A stretch of DNA of 64,000 nt from Pseudoselenomonas ruminantium (lineage in GTDB: Bacteria > Bacillota > Negativicutes > Selenomonadales > Selenomonadaceae): positions 115,317 to 179,316 of the forward strand of contig SVCA01000006.1 in the NCBI GenBank assembly GCA_015058625.1, in the 5' to 3' direction. Position numbers and translations under genes: made by a program. Each line of letters starts with the position of its first letter. Positions within the stretch are counted from its first letter, which is position 1. Of the stretch, positions 8,511 through 16,815 are shown piece by piece. The notes under the pieces were generated by a model. The model ran no database searches. It saw only the letters and a list, made by a program, of their open reading frames with translations, and was not told where the DNA came from.

Positions 8511-8879
8511 ATGGAAAAGTATTATAGCACGACTGTGCAGGAATTAGGCGTAAATGTACATTCCTTTAAGGATGCCAAAATGCTCATCATGTTCAATGAG
8601 AATGCGCCGGAAGAACTTAGGGAATACTGCATACTGCATCGGGGCAACAAACTCATGGATACCGTGCAGGCAGGAGATATCTTCCGTTTGGGGAGTGCGG
8701 AGTATAAGATTGTCTATGTGGGTAGCGAAGTGCAGACGAACTTAGGCAATCTGGGGCATATTACCCTGCGTTTCAATAACAATGACGAAGGCGAAGGGCT
8801 GGAAGGCAGCTTGTATTTAGAGGATAAGCCCATCGTGGATGTAGTTCCGGGTGATGAAATTTCCATTGTAAGACCGTAA
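8511..8879 (+). CDS. srlB: PTS glucitol/sorbitol transporter subunit IIA
   Basis: This 122-residue soluble protein carries phosphate from HPr to the IIB domain of SrlE. The phosphoacceptor is the histidine in the GNLGHITLRF motif (H83). Its length matches the family. The SD CAGGGGGTC stands before the ATG. It lies between srlE and the sorbitol-6-phosphate dehydrogenase gene in the same operon. Confidence 0.93.
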   Translation: MEKYYSTTVQELGVNVHSFKDAKMLIMFNENAPEELREYCILHRGNKLMDTVQAGDIFRLGSAEYKIVYVGSEVQTNLGNLGHITLRFNNNDEGEGLEGSLYLEDKPIVDVVPGDEISIVRP

Positions 8880-8897
8880 TTTTTTAAGGAGATGTTT

Positions 8898-9719
8898 ATG
8901 ATGGCTTCATGGCTTAATTTAGAAGGTAAAACAGCAGTGGTAACGGGTGGTGCTTCGGGCATCGGCAAGGCTGTGGCGCAGGCTTTTTTGGATAACGGTG
9001 CCAATGTGGTGGTCTGCGATATGAATCCGCAGGCGCCGGAGTTTGACCTGCATGAAGGCAGCGGCGAAATGCTCTATGTGGTTACCAATGTGACCAGCAG
9101 TGAGAACATTACGGATATGCTGCAGAAAGCCAAGGAAAAATTCGGCAAGCTCGATATTCTCGTCAACAACGCAGGCATCAATATCCCCTGCCTGCTCGTT
9201 GACCCCAAAGACCCGCATGGTAAATATGAGCTGAATGGCAATGTCTATGACAAGGTGACCGGTGTCAACATCAAAGGGGTATACCTGATGGCACAGGCTT
9301 TGGGTCATGAATTCGTGGATAATGGCAAGGGCGTAATCATCAATATGTCCTCGGAAAGCGGTCTGGAAGGTTCCGAAGGGCAGAGCATCTATGCCGCGAC
9401 CAAAAATGCGGTGAACTCGTTTACCCGTTCCTGGGCCAAGGAACTCGGCAAGTACAATGTGCGGGTGGTGGGCATTGCCCCCGGCATTATGGAGGCTACG
9501 GGACTGCGTACGCTTTCCTATGAGGAGGCGCTCGCCTATACCCGCGGGATAACGGTAGACGATTTGCGCAAGGGCTACAAGAGCACGAAGACCACCCCCC
9601 TGGGTCGCAGCGGCAAACTTACGGAGGTAGCCGATACCGTGATGTTTTTGGCCAGCGACAGAGCCAGCTACATTCACGGCGTGACCTACAACGTCGCCGG
9701 CGGTAAAACCCGCGGCTAA
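8898..9719 (+). CDS. srlD: Sorbitol-6-phosphate 2-dehydrogenase (SDR family)
   Basis: The 273-residue short-chain dehydrogenase has the NAD-binding TGGASGIG motif near residue 15, NNAG near 89, a catalytic Ser (NMSSESG near 150), and the YAATK catalytic Tyr-Lys pair near 165. Context in a sorbitol PTS operon points to oxidation of sorbitol-6-phosphate to fructose-6-phosphate. The ATG at 8898 is chosen: AAGGAG (8886-8891) directly abuts an earlier ATG at 8892 but is 6 nt from 8898. A hairpin follows before the regulator gene. Confidence 0.9.
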   Translation: MMASWLNLEGKTAVVTGGASGIGKAVAQAFLDNGANVVVCDMNPQAPEFDLHEGSGEMLYVVTNVTSSENITDMLQKAKEKFGKLDILVNNAGINIPCLLVDPKDPHGKYELNGNVYDKVTGVNIKGVYLMAQALGHEFVDNGKGVIINMSSESGLEGSEGQSIYAATKNAVNSFTRSWAKELGKYNVRVVGIAPGIMEATGLRTLSYEEALAYTRGITVDDLRKGYKSTKTTPLGRSGKLTEVADTVMFLASDRASYIHGVTYNVAGGKTRG

Positions 9720-9735
9720 AATTTTCAAAATTCGT

Positions 9736-9770
9736 AAAACTGGCACATTACCCTCTGTGTGCCAGTTTTA
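9736..9770 (+). terminator. Hairpin after srlD
   Basis: AAAACTGGCACA (9736-9747) pairs perfectly with TGTGCCAGTTTT (9758-9769), a 12-bp stem. The T-tract is short and forms part of the stem, so it may attenuate rather than stop transcription into the regulator gene. Confidence 0.7.
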
Positions 9771-9801
9771 CGCGCATAAAAAGTACAAGGAGGGCATTTT
9801 T

Positions 9802-10740
9802 ATGCAGCCAGTGGAAAGACGCATATTGGTCAAGGTGGCCAATATGTATTATGTCGAAAATCTCAAACAAAGTGAAATTGCAGAGCGTATGGGAATTGAC
9901 CGCACTACGGTCAGCAAATATTTGAAGAAAGCCTTGCGGGATAAAATCGTCAAAATTACCGTGGAAAGCGATTCCTTTGATGAGCTGGAAGCGGATTTGG
10001 AACGGCGCTTTGGGCTCAAGGAAGCCTGTGTAGTGCCCAAGAGCTACGATATGCAGTTTATCAAGGAGCAGATGGCGCGGGCAGGGCTCAAGGTTATCCG
10101 CCGCATCCTGAGCGACGGCAAAGTCGTGGGGCTTGCCTGGGGCACAACCATCAGCGAATTGGCCAAATTTGCCGAGCAGGAGAAAAACACGGCGTTGGAT
10201 ATTGATTTCGTGCCGCTGGATGGCGGGCCGGAAAGTATCGAAAGTGAATATCATGTCAATACGATATGCTATCAGATGGCCCGGGCTTTTTCTGCGCGCA
10301 GTCATTATATTTATGCCCCGGCGATTGCCAAGACCGCCGAGATACGACAGGCTATTGTGCAGGATATCAACTATGAAAAAATCTCTGCCTACTGGGAACG
10401 GTTAAACATTGGCATTGTAGGAATCGGTGCCCCGGTCAAGTCCTCCAATCTGGTCTGGGCGGGCAGTTTTGGCCGTGAGGCCATTGAATCGCTGGCCACC
10501 ACAGGCGCAGTAGGCGAAATCTGTTCGGTATTCTACGACATCAATGGTCATGAGGTGCAGACGCCGTTCTCTGACAGAATTATTGCGGTGGGATTGGAAA
10601 AACTGCGGCAGCTGGAGTACAGCATCGGTCTGGCCGCTTCCCGGGAAAAGGTGCCGGCTATCATGGGAGCTTTGCGGGGCAAGCTCATCAATGTGTTGAT
10701 TACCGATGAGGAAACAGCGAAGATTCTCTTGAATGAATGA
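9802..10740 (+). CDS. SorC/DeoR-family sugar-responsive transcriptional regulator
   Basis: The 312-residue protein has an N-terminal helix-turn-helix (NLKQSEIAERMGIDRTTVSKYL, about residues 21-42) and a C-terminal sugar-phosphate-binding domain of the SorC type (VVGLAWGTTISELA near 110, GIGAPVKSSNL near 210, TGAVGEICSVFYD near 235). The ATG at 9802 is chosen because AAGGAGGG precedes it. It lies after srlD beyond a hairpin, so it is the likely local regulator of the sorbitol operon. The ligand is probably a sorbitol or fructose phosphate, but this is inferred from position. Confidence 0.87.
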   Translation: MQPVERRILVKVANMYYVENLKQSEIAERMGIDRTTVSKYLKKALRDKIVKITVESDSFDELEADLERRFGLKEACVVPKSYDMQFIKEQMARAGLKVIRRILSDGKVVGLAWGTTISELAKFAEQEKNTALDIDFVPLDGGPESIESEYHVNTICYQMARAFSARSHYIYAPAIAKTAEIRQAIVQDINYEKISAYWERLNIGIVGIGAPVKSSNLVWAGSFGREAIESLATTGAVGEICSVFYDINGHEVQTPFSDRIIAVGLEKLRQLEYSIGLAASREKVPAIMGALRGKLINVLITDEETAKILLNE

Positions 10741-10749
10741 TGAATGCTT

Positions 10750-10781
10750 ATAAAGCAGCTCCAAAACCAGGGCTGCTTTAT
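10750..10781 (+). terminator. Hairpin after the SorC-type regulator
   Basis: ATAAAGCAGC (10750-10759) pairs with GCTGCTTTAT (10772-10781). The tail TGTTATACT is a poor T-run and overlaps a TATACT box (10784-10789) that could serve the next gene. Confidence 0.55.
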
Positions 10782-10799
10782 GTTATACTAAGGAAGGTG

Positions 10800-11903
10800 A
10801 TGGGGGGGGCGATAATTTTGGATTTTGCAGATATTGGTGTAATGATTATTGCCGGGGGCAAAAGTTCCCGCATGGGGCAGGACAAGCGGTTTCTGACGCT
10901 GGATAACTGCTCCCTGCTGGAACTGACCTTGCAGAAGACGGCGCAGCAATCCTTTGCAGAACGGTATCTTTGCGCCGAAAGCAGTCAGGCAGAGGGATTG
11001 GCGGGACTGGCCGGGCGCTATGGATTGGCGCTGGTGGAAGATTCCCGCAAGGGTGCGGGTCCCTTGGAGGGATTGCGTGCAGGGCTGGCATGCCTGAAGG
11101 CAGATTATGCGCTGGCTTTATCCTGTGATATGCCGTTATTCGGCTATGAAGTGCTCAGGCCCCTGCTGGCAGATGTGCAGGGGGAACTGGCCGTTATTCC
11201 CGTGGTAAAGGGCCGACGGCAGCCTTTGGCGGGGCTTTACCATCGCGATTTGTTGCCCGTAGTGGAGGCGGCATTGCAGCGGGGCGATTATAAAATCGGT
11301 CAGGTGATTGATAGTGTTCCGCATAAACTGGTGGAACTGCCGGACACGGAGGCGTTTTTCAATGTGAACCGGCCGGCCGATTTTCGTCTGGTTCGGGGGC
11401 GGCTGGCCAATGACAAGCGGCAGGTTCCCTTGGTGACGGTTGCCGCGCCCAAGTCCAATACGGGCAAGACCACTTTTATCGAGCGGCTGATTCCGCGGTT
11501 AAAAGAGCACGGCCTGCGGGTGGGCGTGGTCAAGGGGGACTGCCACGGCTATGATGTGGACGAGGAAGGCAAGGACAGTTACCGCTTCAAGCAGGCAGGG
11601 GCTGATGGTGTGGCGGTGGTTTCGCCGGAAGGTTATTTTATCCAGCAAAAAACGGAGCAGCGGGCCAGTCTTATGGAGATTGCCGGGCGGCTGACGGATG
11701 TGGATTTGGTCATTATCGAGAGCCGCAGTCATGGAACCATCCCCAAGATTTCCCTGTGGCGAGGGCTTGGTGAGGTCATTGCGGATGAAGATACTGTGGC
11801 CATTTTCAGCAGCGGCGAGCATGGGACGGCTTCTCTGCGTCAGTATGATATTGATGATGCCGAGGGCGCAGCGCAATTGGTATGTTTTTTGTGCGGCCTG
11901 TAA
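10800..11903 (+). CDS. MobA-MobB fusion: molybdenum cofactor guanylyltransferase and GTP-binding partner
   Basis: Residues about 1-200 are MobA-like: MIIAGGKSSRMGQDKRFL near residue 15, then DSRKGAGPLEGL and LSCDMP. MobA attaches GMP to molybdopterin. Residues about 205-367 are MobB-like, with a P-loop APKSNTGKTTF and VVKGDCHGYDVDEEGKDSYR. The fusion makes a complete bis-MGD maturation protein, implying DMSO-reductase-family enzymes in the cell. The start is uncertain: ATG 10800 with AGGAAGG just upstream, or TTG 10818 after a G-run. It is outside the riboswitch operon at the window start. Confidence 0.9.
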   Translation: MGGAIILDFADIGVMIIAGGKSSRMGQDKRFLTLDNCSLLELTLQKTAQQSFAERYLCAESSQAEGLAGLAGRYGLALVEDSRKGAGPLEGLRAGLACLKADYALALSCDMPLFGYEVLRPLLADVQGELAVIPVVKGRRQPLAGLYHRDLLPVVEAALQRGDYKIGQVIDSVPHKLVELPDTEAFFNVNRPADFRLVRGRLANDKRQVPLVTVAAPKSNTGKTTFIERLIPRLKEHGLRVGVVKGDCHGYDVDEEGKDSYRFKQAGADGVAVVSPEGYFIQQKTEQRASLMEIAGRLTDVDLVIIESRSHGTIPKISLWRGLGEVIADEDTVAIFSSGEHGTASLRQYDIDDAEGAAQLVCFLCGL

Positions 11904-11980
11904 GCAAAATGTATTGAAGGAAATAGCGCTTTTCGGTAGAATAATATAGTTAACGAAAAAGGAAAGCGCAGGGAGTTTTA

Positions 11981-12646
11981 ATGAAGTACGTTGTCATAGA
12001 TTTGGAGATGAATCCCGTAGACCGGGAGTTCCGTGAAGTCAAGAAGCAGATGAAGGAAGAGGTTATCGAGTTCGGTGCGGTGCGTCTGGATGAGAACTTT
12101 CAGCAGGAGGCTGAATTCCAGTGCTATGTGGAGCCGGAGTACGGCAAGATAAAGAAGCATATCACGAATCTCACGGGTATCAAGCAGGAAATGGTGGATG
12201 GCAAAGGTCATTATGCCGAGGCGTTCCAGCGGTTTGTGGACTGGATTGGCGGGGAGGAAACGCAGATTTACTCCTGGAGTATGTCCGATATCAAGCAGCT
12301 CAAAAAGGAATGCCGCTTCAAGCTGCCGGATTTTGATGTGAAGTGGCTGGACAGCCGCTGGGTGGACTTGCAGCAGGTATTTGATGACCGGTTGGGGCTT
12401 CATAATAATCTGGCGCTGAAACATGCTTTAGGGGCTATGGATCACAAATTTGAGGGCACGCAGCATACGGCGCTCGCAGATGCCATCAATACGAGTGCAA
12501 TTCTGGTGCTCATGCAGGATGATGAAAAATTCCGCAAGACCATGCAGCCGGTGCTCGATATTTTGCAGCCGCAGGATGATTTGGCCAGTTCCATTGGGGA
12601 TTTGTGTCCGGATTTGTTAAAGTTAAAGCAGGATTTGAGCGACTGA
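11981..12646 (+). CDS. DEDDh-type 3'-5' exonuclease
   Basis: The 221-residue protein is a DnaQ/RNase T-like exonuclease. The acidic DxE motif is VVIDLEMN at residues 4-11. A later DEDD region includes WSMSDIKQLKK, and the C-terminal HTALADAINT carries the catalytic His and Asp. It resembles stand-alone KapD-like exonucleases. Whether the substrate is DNA or RNA is unknown. It follows the mobAB fusion by 77 nt and is followed by a long hairpin element that ends the unit. Confidence 0.85.
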   Translation: MKYVVIDLEMNPVDREFREVKKQMKEEVIEFGAVRLDENFQQEAEFQCYVEPEYGKIKKHITNLTGIKQEMVDGKGHYAEAFQRFVDWIGGEETQIYSWSMSDIKQLKKECRFKLPDFDVKWLDSRWVDLQQVFDDRLGLHNNLALKHALGAMDHKFEGTQHTALADAINTSAILVLMQDDEKFRKTMQPVLDILQPQDDLASSIGDLCPDLLKLKQDLSD

Positions 12647-12663
12647 TATTCGAGGTGCTTGGC

Positions 12664-12851
12664 GGGGCAGGATGGCTATTGCGCCATTGCTTCGCTCTGC
12701 GGCTGAAATCATTTTTTCCTTTTAGGCAGCTAAAAAAGTCAAAACTCGCTGTGCTCAGACAGTTGACTTTTTTAGCTGCTTTTTTGGTGAGGAAAAAATG
12801 ATTTCTTTACGCCGCGGCGCTGACGCAATGGCGTAATAGCCATCCTGCCCC
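12664..12851. repeat. Long intergenic hairpin element, copy A
   Basis: A nested, mostly paired inverted repeat of about 188 bp. The outer arms (12664-12680 and 12835-12851) match over 17 bp, a middle pair joins TGAAATCATTTTTTCC with GGAAAAAATGATTTC, and the inner arms (12726-12742 and 12763-12779) match perfectly over 17 bp, followed by a T-run. The 20-nt loop (12743-12762) contains ACTCGCTGTGCTCAGACA. Two other elements in this window share that loop (21174-21364 inverted; 23944-24152). It occupies most of the 362-bp gap between the exonuclease and pheA and can act as a terminator. Confidence 0.8.
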
Positions 12852-12946
12852 TCGGGCTGTCGCAACGATGCTTATTCTGGTTTGATTGCACATTGAGCAC
12901 AAATGTATAGCTACAATATACTAATTGTAACTTTTTATGGAAATGC

Positions 12947-12975
12947 TTGTTAATTTAATACTGTTATGCTATGAT
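12947..12975 (+). promoter_or_regulatory. Promoter of pheA-aroF
   Basis: TTGTTA (12947-12952) and TATGAT (12970-12975) are separated by 17 bp and lie 34 nt before the pheA start. Confidence 0.6.
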
Positions 12976-13008
12976 ATTGTCAATTGTTGAGATTCTGGAG
13001 GCGTGTTT

Positions 13009-13845
13009 ATGGCGATGAGTTTGGGCGTGCTGGGGCCGGCGGGGACGCATAGTGAGGCGGCGGCAGTGTATTTGAAGCGGCAGACGGGTGAGGATTATAA
13101 ATTGGTGCTGTTTGCCGATATCTTTGACTGCTTGCAGGCGGTGGAAAATGGTGAGGTCGCTTCGGCTTTGGTGCCGGTGGAAAACTCGTTGGAGGGGGCT
13201 ATCAATATCACGCTGGACACGTTGGCGCGCAGTGAGGGGCTGACGGTCTGGCGGGAGCTAATCTGGCCTGTCCATAATCAGCTTTTAGCGCGGCGTCAGG
13301 GTGAGATTAAGCGGATTTATTCTCATGCCCAGCCCATTTCCCAGTGCCGAGACTTTCTGCTGCAGAATTACCCGCAGGCCGAACTTATCAAAGTGGCCAG
13401 CACTGCGCGGGCGGCCGAGATCGTGGCCGAAGCTCCGGCAGATTCCGGCAGCGCCGCCATTGCCACGGCGCGGGCAGGGGAACTTTTGGGGCTTGTGCCC
13501 ATTGCCACAGAGATTCAGGACAGCGCCGCCAACTGCACCCGCTTTTTCCAGGTGGGGCGGCAGGCTTTGAGCTTTTTGCCCAAGGAAAAATTATTGGTCA
13601 TCTGTCAGATTGACGGTCAGAAGGCCGGTGCGCTCTTTGAAGTTCTGAAGGAATTTGCCCAGCGGGGCATCAATATGACCCGTATCGAGTCGCGCCCTGC
13701 CAGAACGGAACTTGGCGCTTATATATTCTTTTTCGATTTGGAATACAGCGATTCACCGCAGCTTGAAGAGGCGCTCTCTGCGGTGGAGAAGAAAAGTATT
13801 TGGCTGCGGAATTTGGGGACTTTCCCTGTGCTTACGGTTAATTAA
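13009..13845 (+). CDS. pheA: Prephenate dehydratase
   Basis: This enzyme converts prephenate to phenylpyruvate in phenylalanine synthesis. The 278-residue chain has the dehydratase domain (GPAGTHSEAA near residue 8, VPVENSLEGAI near 56, NCTRFFQVG near 175) and a C-terminal ACT domain (about 195-270) with the Phe-binding ESRPAR motif, so feedback inhibition by phenylalanine is expected. There is no chorismate mutase domain. The ATG at 13009 has TGGAGG 7 nt upstream; a GTG at 13003 is too close. It is followed after 27 nt by the DAHP synthase gene. Confidence 0.94.
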   Translation: MAMSLGVLGPAGTHSEAAAVYLKRQTGEDYKLVLFADIFDCLQAVENGEVASALVPVENSLEGAINITLDTLARSEGLTVWRELIWPVHNQLLARRQGEIKRIYSHAQPISQCRDFLLQNYPQAELIKVASTARAAEIVAEAPADSGSAAIATARAGELLGLVPIATEIQDSAANCTRFFQVGRQALSFLPKEKLLVICQIDGQKAGALFEVLKEFAQRGINMTRIESRPARTELGAYIFFFDLEYSDSPQLEEALSAVEKKSIWLRNLGTFPVLTVN

Positions 13846-13872
13846 TCACTCATTATAGAAGGGGATGGAATT

Positions 13873-14904
13873 ATGGTTATTATTATGAATGTGGATGCTA
13901 CAGAGGAAAACATTAAGGAAGTCATTGCAGTTATCGAGGGCGCAGGCTTGCAGGCCAAGGTGATGGAAGGCAGTCAGCAGAAGATTGTCGGTGTTATCGG
14001 CGATAAGACGCGGCTGGCTTCGGTGCCAATTGACGCTTTGGACGGTGTAGAAAAGAGCGTCGAGATTTCCAAGAGCTATAAACTGGCCAGCCGGGAATTC
14101 CATCCGGCAAACAGTGTTATTGATGTAGCGGGCGTAAAAATCGGTGACGGTAATCCCGTGGTTATGGCTGGCCCCTGCGCTGTGGAATCCAAGGAGCAGC
14201 TCTTTGAGGCGGCAGATATTGTCAAAAAAGCCGGTGCCCAGTTCCTGCGCGGCGGTGCCTATAAGCCCCGCACTTCTCCTTATGCGTTTCAGGGGCTAGA
14301 AGTGGAAGGTTTGAAATATCTGGCCGAAGCCCGCGAGCGTACAGGCTTGCGGGTGGTGACGGAAGTTACCACGGTGGAGGCCATTGAGCGGGTCGTGGAG
14401 TATGCGGATATGCTCCAGATTGGCGCGCGCAATATGCAGAACTTTGGTCTTTTGAAAGAAGTCGGCAAATGCGGCAAGCCGGTGCTCTTGAAGCGCGGTT
14501 TGGCGGCAACGATTGACGAATGGCTCAATGCTGCCGAATACATTATGAATGCGGGCAACCCCAATGTGGTGCTCTGTGAGCGCGGTATCCGCACTTACGA
14601 AACCTACACGCGCAATACGCTCGATTTAAGCGCCGTGGCGGCGGTGAAGCACCTGTCCCACCTGCCGATTATTGTTGACCCGAGCCATGGCACGGGCAAA
14701 TGGAGAATGGTAAAGCCTATGGCCTTTGCCGCCATCGCTGCTGGAGCCGACGGCCTGATGATGGAAGTCCATCCGAACCCGGCCAAGGCTTTGTCCGACG
14801 GCCCACAGTCCTTGACCCCGGAGAACTATAACGAGGTCATGCGCGGCGTACAAAAAATCTCCGCCTTTATGAAAGCGGAGAAGATTACTTCGATGGATAT
14901 TTAA
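13873..14904 (+). CDS. aroF: 3-deoxy-7-phosphoheptulonate synthase (DAHP synthase, type I-beta)
   Basis: This enzyme condenses phosphoenolpyruvate and erythrose-4-phosphate, the entry step to aromatic amino acids. The 343-residue protein has an N-terminal ferredoxin-like regulatory domain (about 1-70) and a barrel with MAGPCAVES near residue 98, [17 protein letters not shown] near 125, LLKRGL near 205, and DPSHGTGKW near 270. The N-terminal extension marks the regulated Thermotoga/Bacillus subtype. It shares an operon with pheA and is followed at once by a strong terminator. Confidence 0.95.
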   Translation: MVIIMNVDATEENIKEVIAVIEGAGLQAKVMEGSQQKIVGVIGDKTRLASVPIDALDGVEKSVEISKSYKLASREFHPANSVIDVAGVKIGDGNPVVMAGPCAVESKEQLFEAADIVKKAGAQFLRGGAYKPRTSPYAFQGLEVEGLKYLAEARERTGLRVVTEVTTVEAIERVVEYADMLQIGARNMQNFGLLKEVGKCGKPVLLKRGLAATIDEWLNAAEYIMNAGNPNVVLCERGIRTYETYTRNTLDLSAVAAVKHLSHLPIIVDPSHGTGKWRMVKPMAFAAIAAGADGLMMEVHPNPAKALSDGPQSLTPENYNEVMRGVQKISAFMKAEKITSMDI

Positions 14905-14917
14905 GCCTATATAAAAA

Positions 14918-14949
14918 GCCCGTTCGTCAAATGGCGAGCGGGCCTTCCT
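14918..14949 (+). terminator. Intrinsic terminator after aroF
   Basis: GCCCGTTCGTC (14918-14928) pairs with GGCGAGCGGGC (14933-14943) and is followed by a T-rich tail. It also lies just beyond the end of the convergent clpX-type gene. Confidence 0.85.
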
Positions 14950-14951
14950 TT

Positions 14952-16229
14952 TTATTTCTTCACCACTTCCGGTGCGGCACCTTCTTCGATGCAGGCTTTG
15001 GTGATGATGACTTTGCGTGGTTCGTTGGATTTGGGGATATCGAACATGACATCGAGCATGATGTCTTCGATAATGCCTTTGAGCGAACGGGCGCCGGTCT
15101 TGCGCTCGATGGCTTTGCGAGCTACGGCGCGCAGGGCATCTTCCTGGAATTCCAGGTCCACGTTATCCATGGCCAGGAGTTTTTCGTACTGTTTGACCGG
15201 GGCGTTCTTGGGTTCGGTGAGGATGCGCAAGAGCGCATCTTCGTCAAGGGTTTCGAGGGTGCAGATTACGGGCAGGCGGCCGATGATTTCGGGGATGATG
15301 CCGTACTGCATGAGGTCTTCGGGGCGAACCTTGTGGATGAGCTCATCGAATTTGGGCTTGTCATCTTTGCCCTGAATCTCTGCGCCAAAGCCGATGGAGC
15401 TGGTCTTGGAGAGGCGCTTGGCAATTACATCGTCAATGCCGACGAAGGCACCGCCCACGATAAAGAGGATGTTTTTCGTATCCACTTTGATGGTGGGAGC
15501 TTCGGGGTGCTTGCGCTGGCCCCGGGAGGTGAATTCCACCACGCTGCCTTCGAGCATCTTTAAGAGGGCCTGCTGTACGCCTTCATGGCCCGGGTCAGCG
15601 GTGATGGAGTTGTTGGCGCCGGACTTGCGGGCAATTTTATCGAATTCGTCGAGGTAGATGATGCCGTGTTCGGCTTTTTCTACGTCCTTGTCGGCGGCAT
15701 AGTAGAGATTGCGCACGGCGACTTCTACATCTGCGCCCACAAAGCCGGCTTCGGTGAGGCTGGAGGCATCTGTTACGGCAAAGGGAATGTCCAGAAGCTT
15801 GGAGAGGTGGGATAAAAGCGCCGTCTTGCCGCAGCCGGAGGGGCCGAGCATGATGACGTTGGATTTTTCGATTTCTGTGCCGTCATCATTTTGATAACCG
15901 TACTTCATGCGTTTGTAATGGTTGTAAACGGCCACGGAGAGAATCTTCTTGGCGCGGTCCTGATTGATGATGTATTCATCCAAATACTTTTTGATGATAT
16001 GGGGCTTGTTCTTGGCGAGAATATCGTCCAGCTGCCCGGCAAAGACCTGCTTTTCATCCTGCTGCTGAGCGGCATCATGTTCCTCTAAGAAGTGGTTGAC
16101 TTCCTTGATGCAGTTGCGGCAGATGGCAAAGCCGGTGTTGGGGTCATAAATCGGCAGGTCGTACTGGTCGCGGACGTTGATAATCCGTTTGCAGAAGCTG
16201 CACTGATGCTGCATAGTTTGATTAGCCAT
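14952..16229 (-). CDS. ClpX-type AAA+ unfoldase (divergent)
   Basis: The 425-residue protein has the ClpX layout: an N-terminal zinc finger (C10, C13, C37, C40), an AAA+ core with Walker A (GPSGCGKTALL) and Walker B (IIYLDEFDK), the ClpP-docking IGF tripeptide (SSIGFGAEIQ near residue 268), and a C-terminal D2-small domain. It differs from canonical ClpX in several places: GPSGCGKT for GPTGSGKT, and pore loop GFVG for GYVG. No clpP or tig is adjacent. It may be a second, specialised ClpX beside a canonical copy elsewhere. The SD AAAGGAAAG precedes the ATG. Confidence 0.85.
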   Translation of the reverse strand: MANQTMQHQCSFCKRIINVRDQYDLPIYDPNTGFAICRNCIKEVNHFLEEHDAAQQQDEKQVFAGQLDDILAKNKPHIIKKYLDEYIINQDRAKKILSVAVYNHYKRMKYGYQNDDGTEIEKSNVIMLGPSGCGKTALLSHLSKLLDIPFAVTDASSLTEAGFVGADVEVAVRNLYYAADKDVEKAEHGIIYLDEFDKIARKSGANNSITADPGHEGVQQALLKMLEGSVVEFTSRGQRKHPEAPTIKVDTKNILFIVGGAFVGIDDVIAKRLSKTSSIGFGAEIQGKDDKPKFDELIHKVRPEDLMQYGIIPEIIGRLPVICTLETLDEDALLRILTEPKNAPVKQYEKLLAMDNVDLEFQEDALRAVARKAIERKTGARSLKGIIEDIMLDVMFDIPKSNEPRKVIITKACIEEGAAPEVVKK

Positions 16230-16337
16230 GATAAAATGCTTTCCTTTCTCTATATGAACTCGTAATAAACAAATTGTGTCATTACTTCATTATCTTATAA
16301 GAAGGAAATTTTTTCAAGAAAAATATTGCTTCATTCC

Positions 16338-16366
16338 TTGCATCGTAAGATTTCCTGTGCTATACT
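16338..16366 (+). promoter_or_regulatory. Promoter of rpmE
   Basis: TTGCAT (16338-16343) and TATACT (16361-16366) are 17 bp apart. The predicted transcript would have a leader of about 140 nt. Confidence 0.7.
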
Positions 16367-16371
16367 GTTTT

Positions 16372-16513
16372 GGTACTGGACGTACTGACGTCTGGTTCCA
16401 AGTCATTTTGACTGGCTTTGCCCCAAAAGGTAAGCTAGGTCTAAACCAAGCTCGCGCATAGCTTGCTTGTATCAATTCCCAGTTTTAGTTGGGGTGAAAG
16501 CGAGGTGTAATTT
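16372..16513 (+). promoter_or_regulatory. Structured leader of rpmE, candidate L31 autoregulatory element
   Basis: The roughly 140-nt untranslated leader contains paired segments (ACGTACTGACGT; CCAAGTCATTTTGACTGG; AAGCTAGGTCTAAACCAAGCT; CCCAGTTTTAGTTGGGG). Ribosomal protein L31 leaders are known in several Firmicute groups. Assignment to one of those classes is by position only. Confidence 0.45.
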
Positions 16514-16714
16514 ATGAAACAGGGTATTCATCCGGAATACTTCGAAGCAAAGGTAACCTGCGGTTGCGGCAACACGTTCACCACGGGTTCCACGCAGAAA
16601 GAACTGCGCGTCGATGTTTGCTCCAAGTGCCATCCGTTCTTCACGGGTCGTCAGCGTGACGTACAGGCAGGCGGTCGTATCGAAAAGTTCAACAAGCGTT
16701 ACGCCAAGAAGTAA
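16514..16714 (+). CDS. rpmE: 50S ribosomal protein L31
   Basis: The 66-residue protein is a zinc-binding (C+) type L31: VTCGCGNTF supplies two cysteines near residues 16-18, and [11 protein letters not shown] supplies two near 36-39. The C-terminal KFNKRYAKK is typical. The SD GCGAGGTG lies upstream of the ATG. A terminator hairpin follows, so it is at least partly transcribed separately from the downstream yqhQ-prfA-prmC genes. Confidence 0.96.
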   Translation: MKQGIHPEYFEAKVTCGCGNTFTTGSTQKELRVDVCSKCHPFFTGRQRDVQAGGRIEKFNKRYAKK

Positions 16715-16727
16715 GACACGTTATGGT

Positions 16728-16757
16728 AAAGCAGAGCATATTGCTCTGCTTTATTTA
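16728..16757 (+). terminator. Intrinsic terminator after rpmE
   Basis: AAAGCAGAGCA (16728-16738) pairs with TGCTCTGCTTT (16742-16752), followed by TTATTTAG. Confidence 0.8.
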
Positions 16758-16815
16758 GTATAAGGATAAATCAAGAATATTCGGTGTTTCCAAGTGTACG
16801 TTAGGAGGAAAGACC

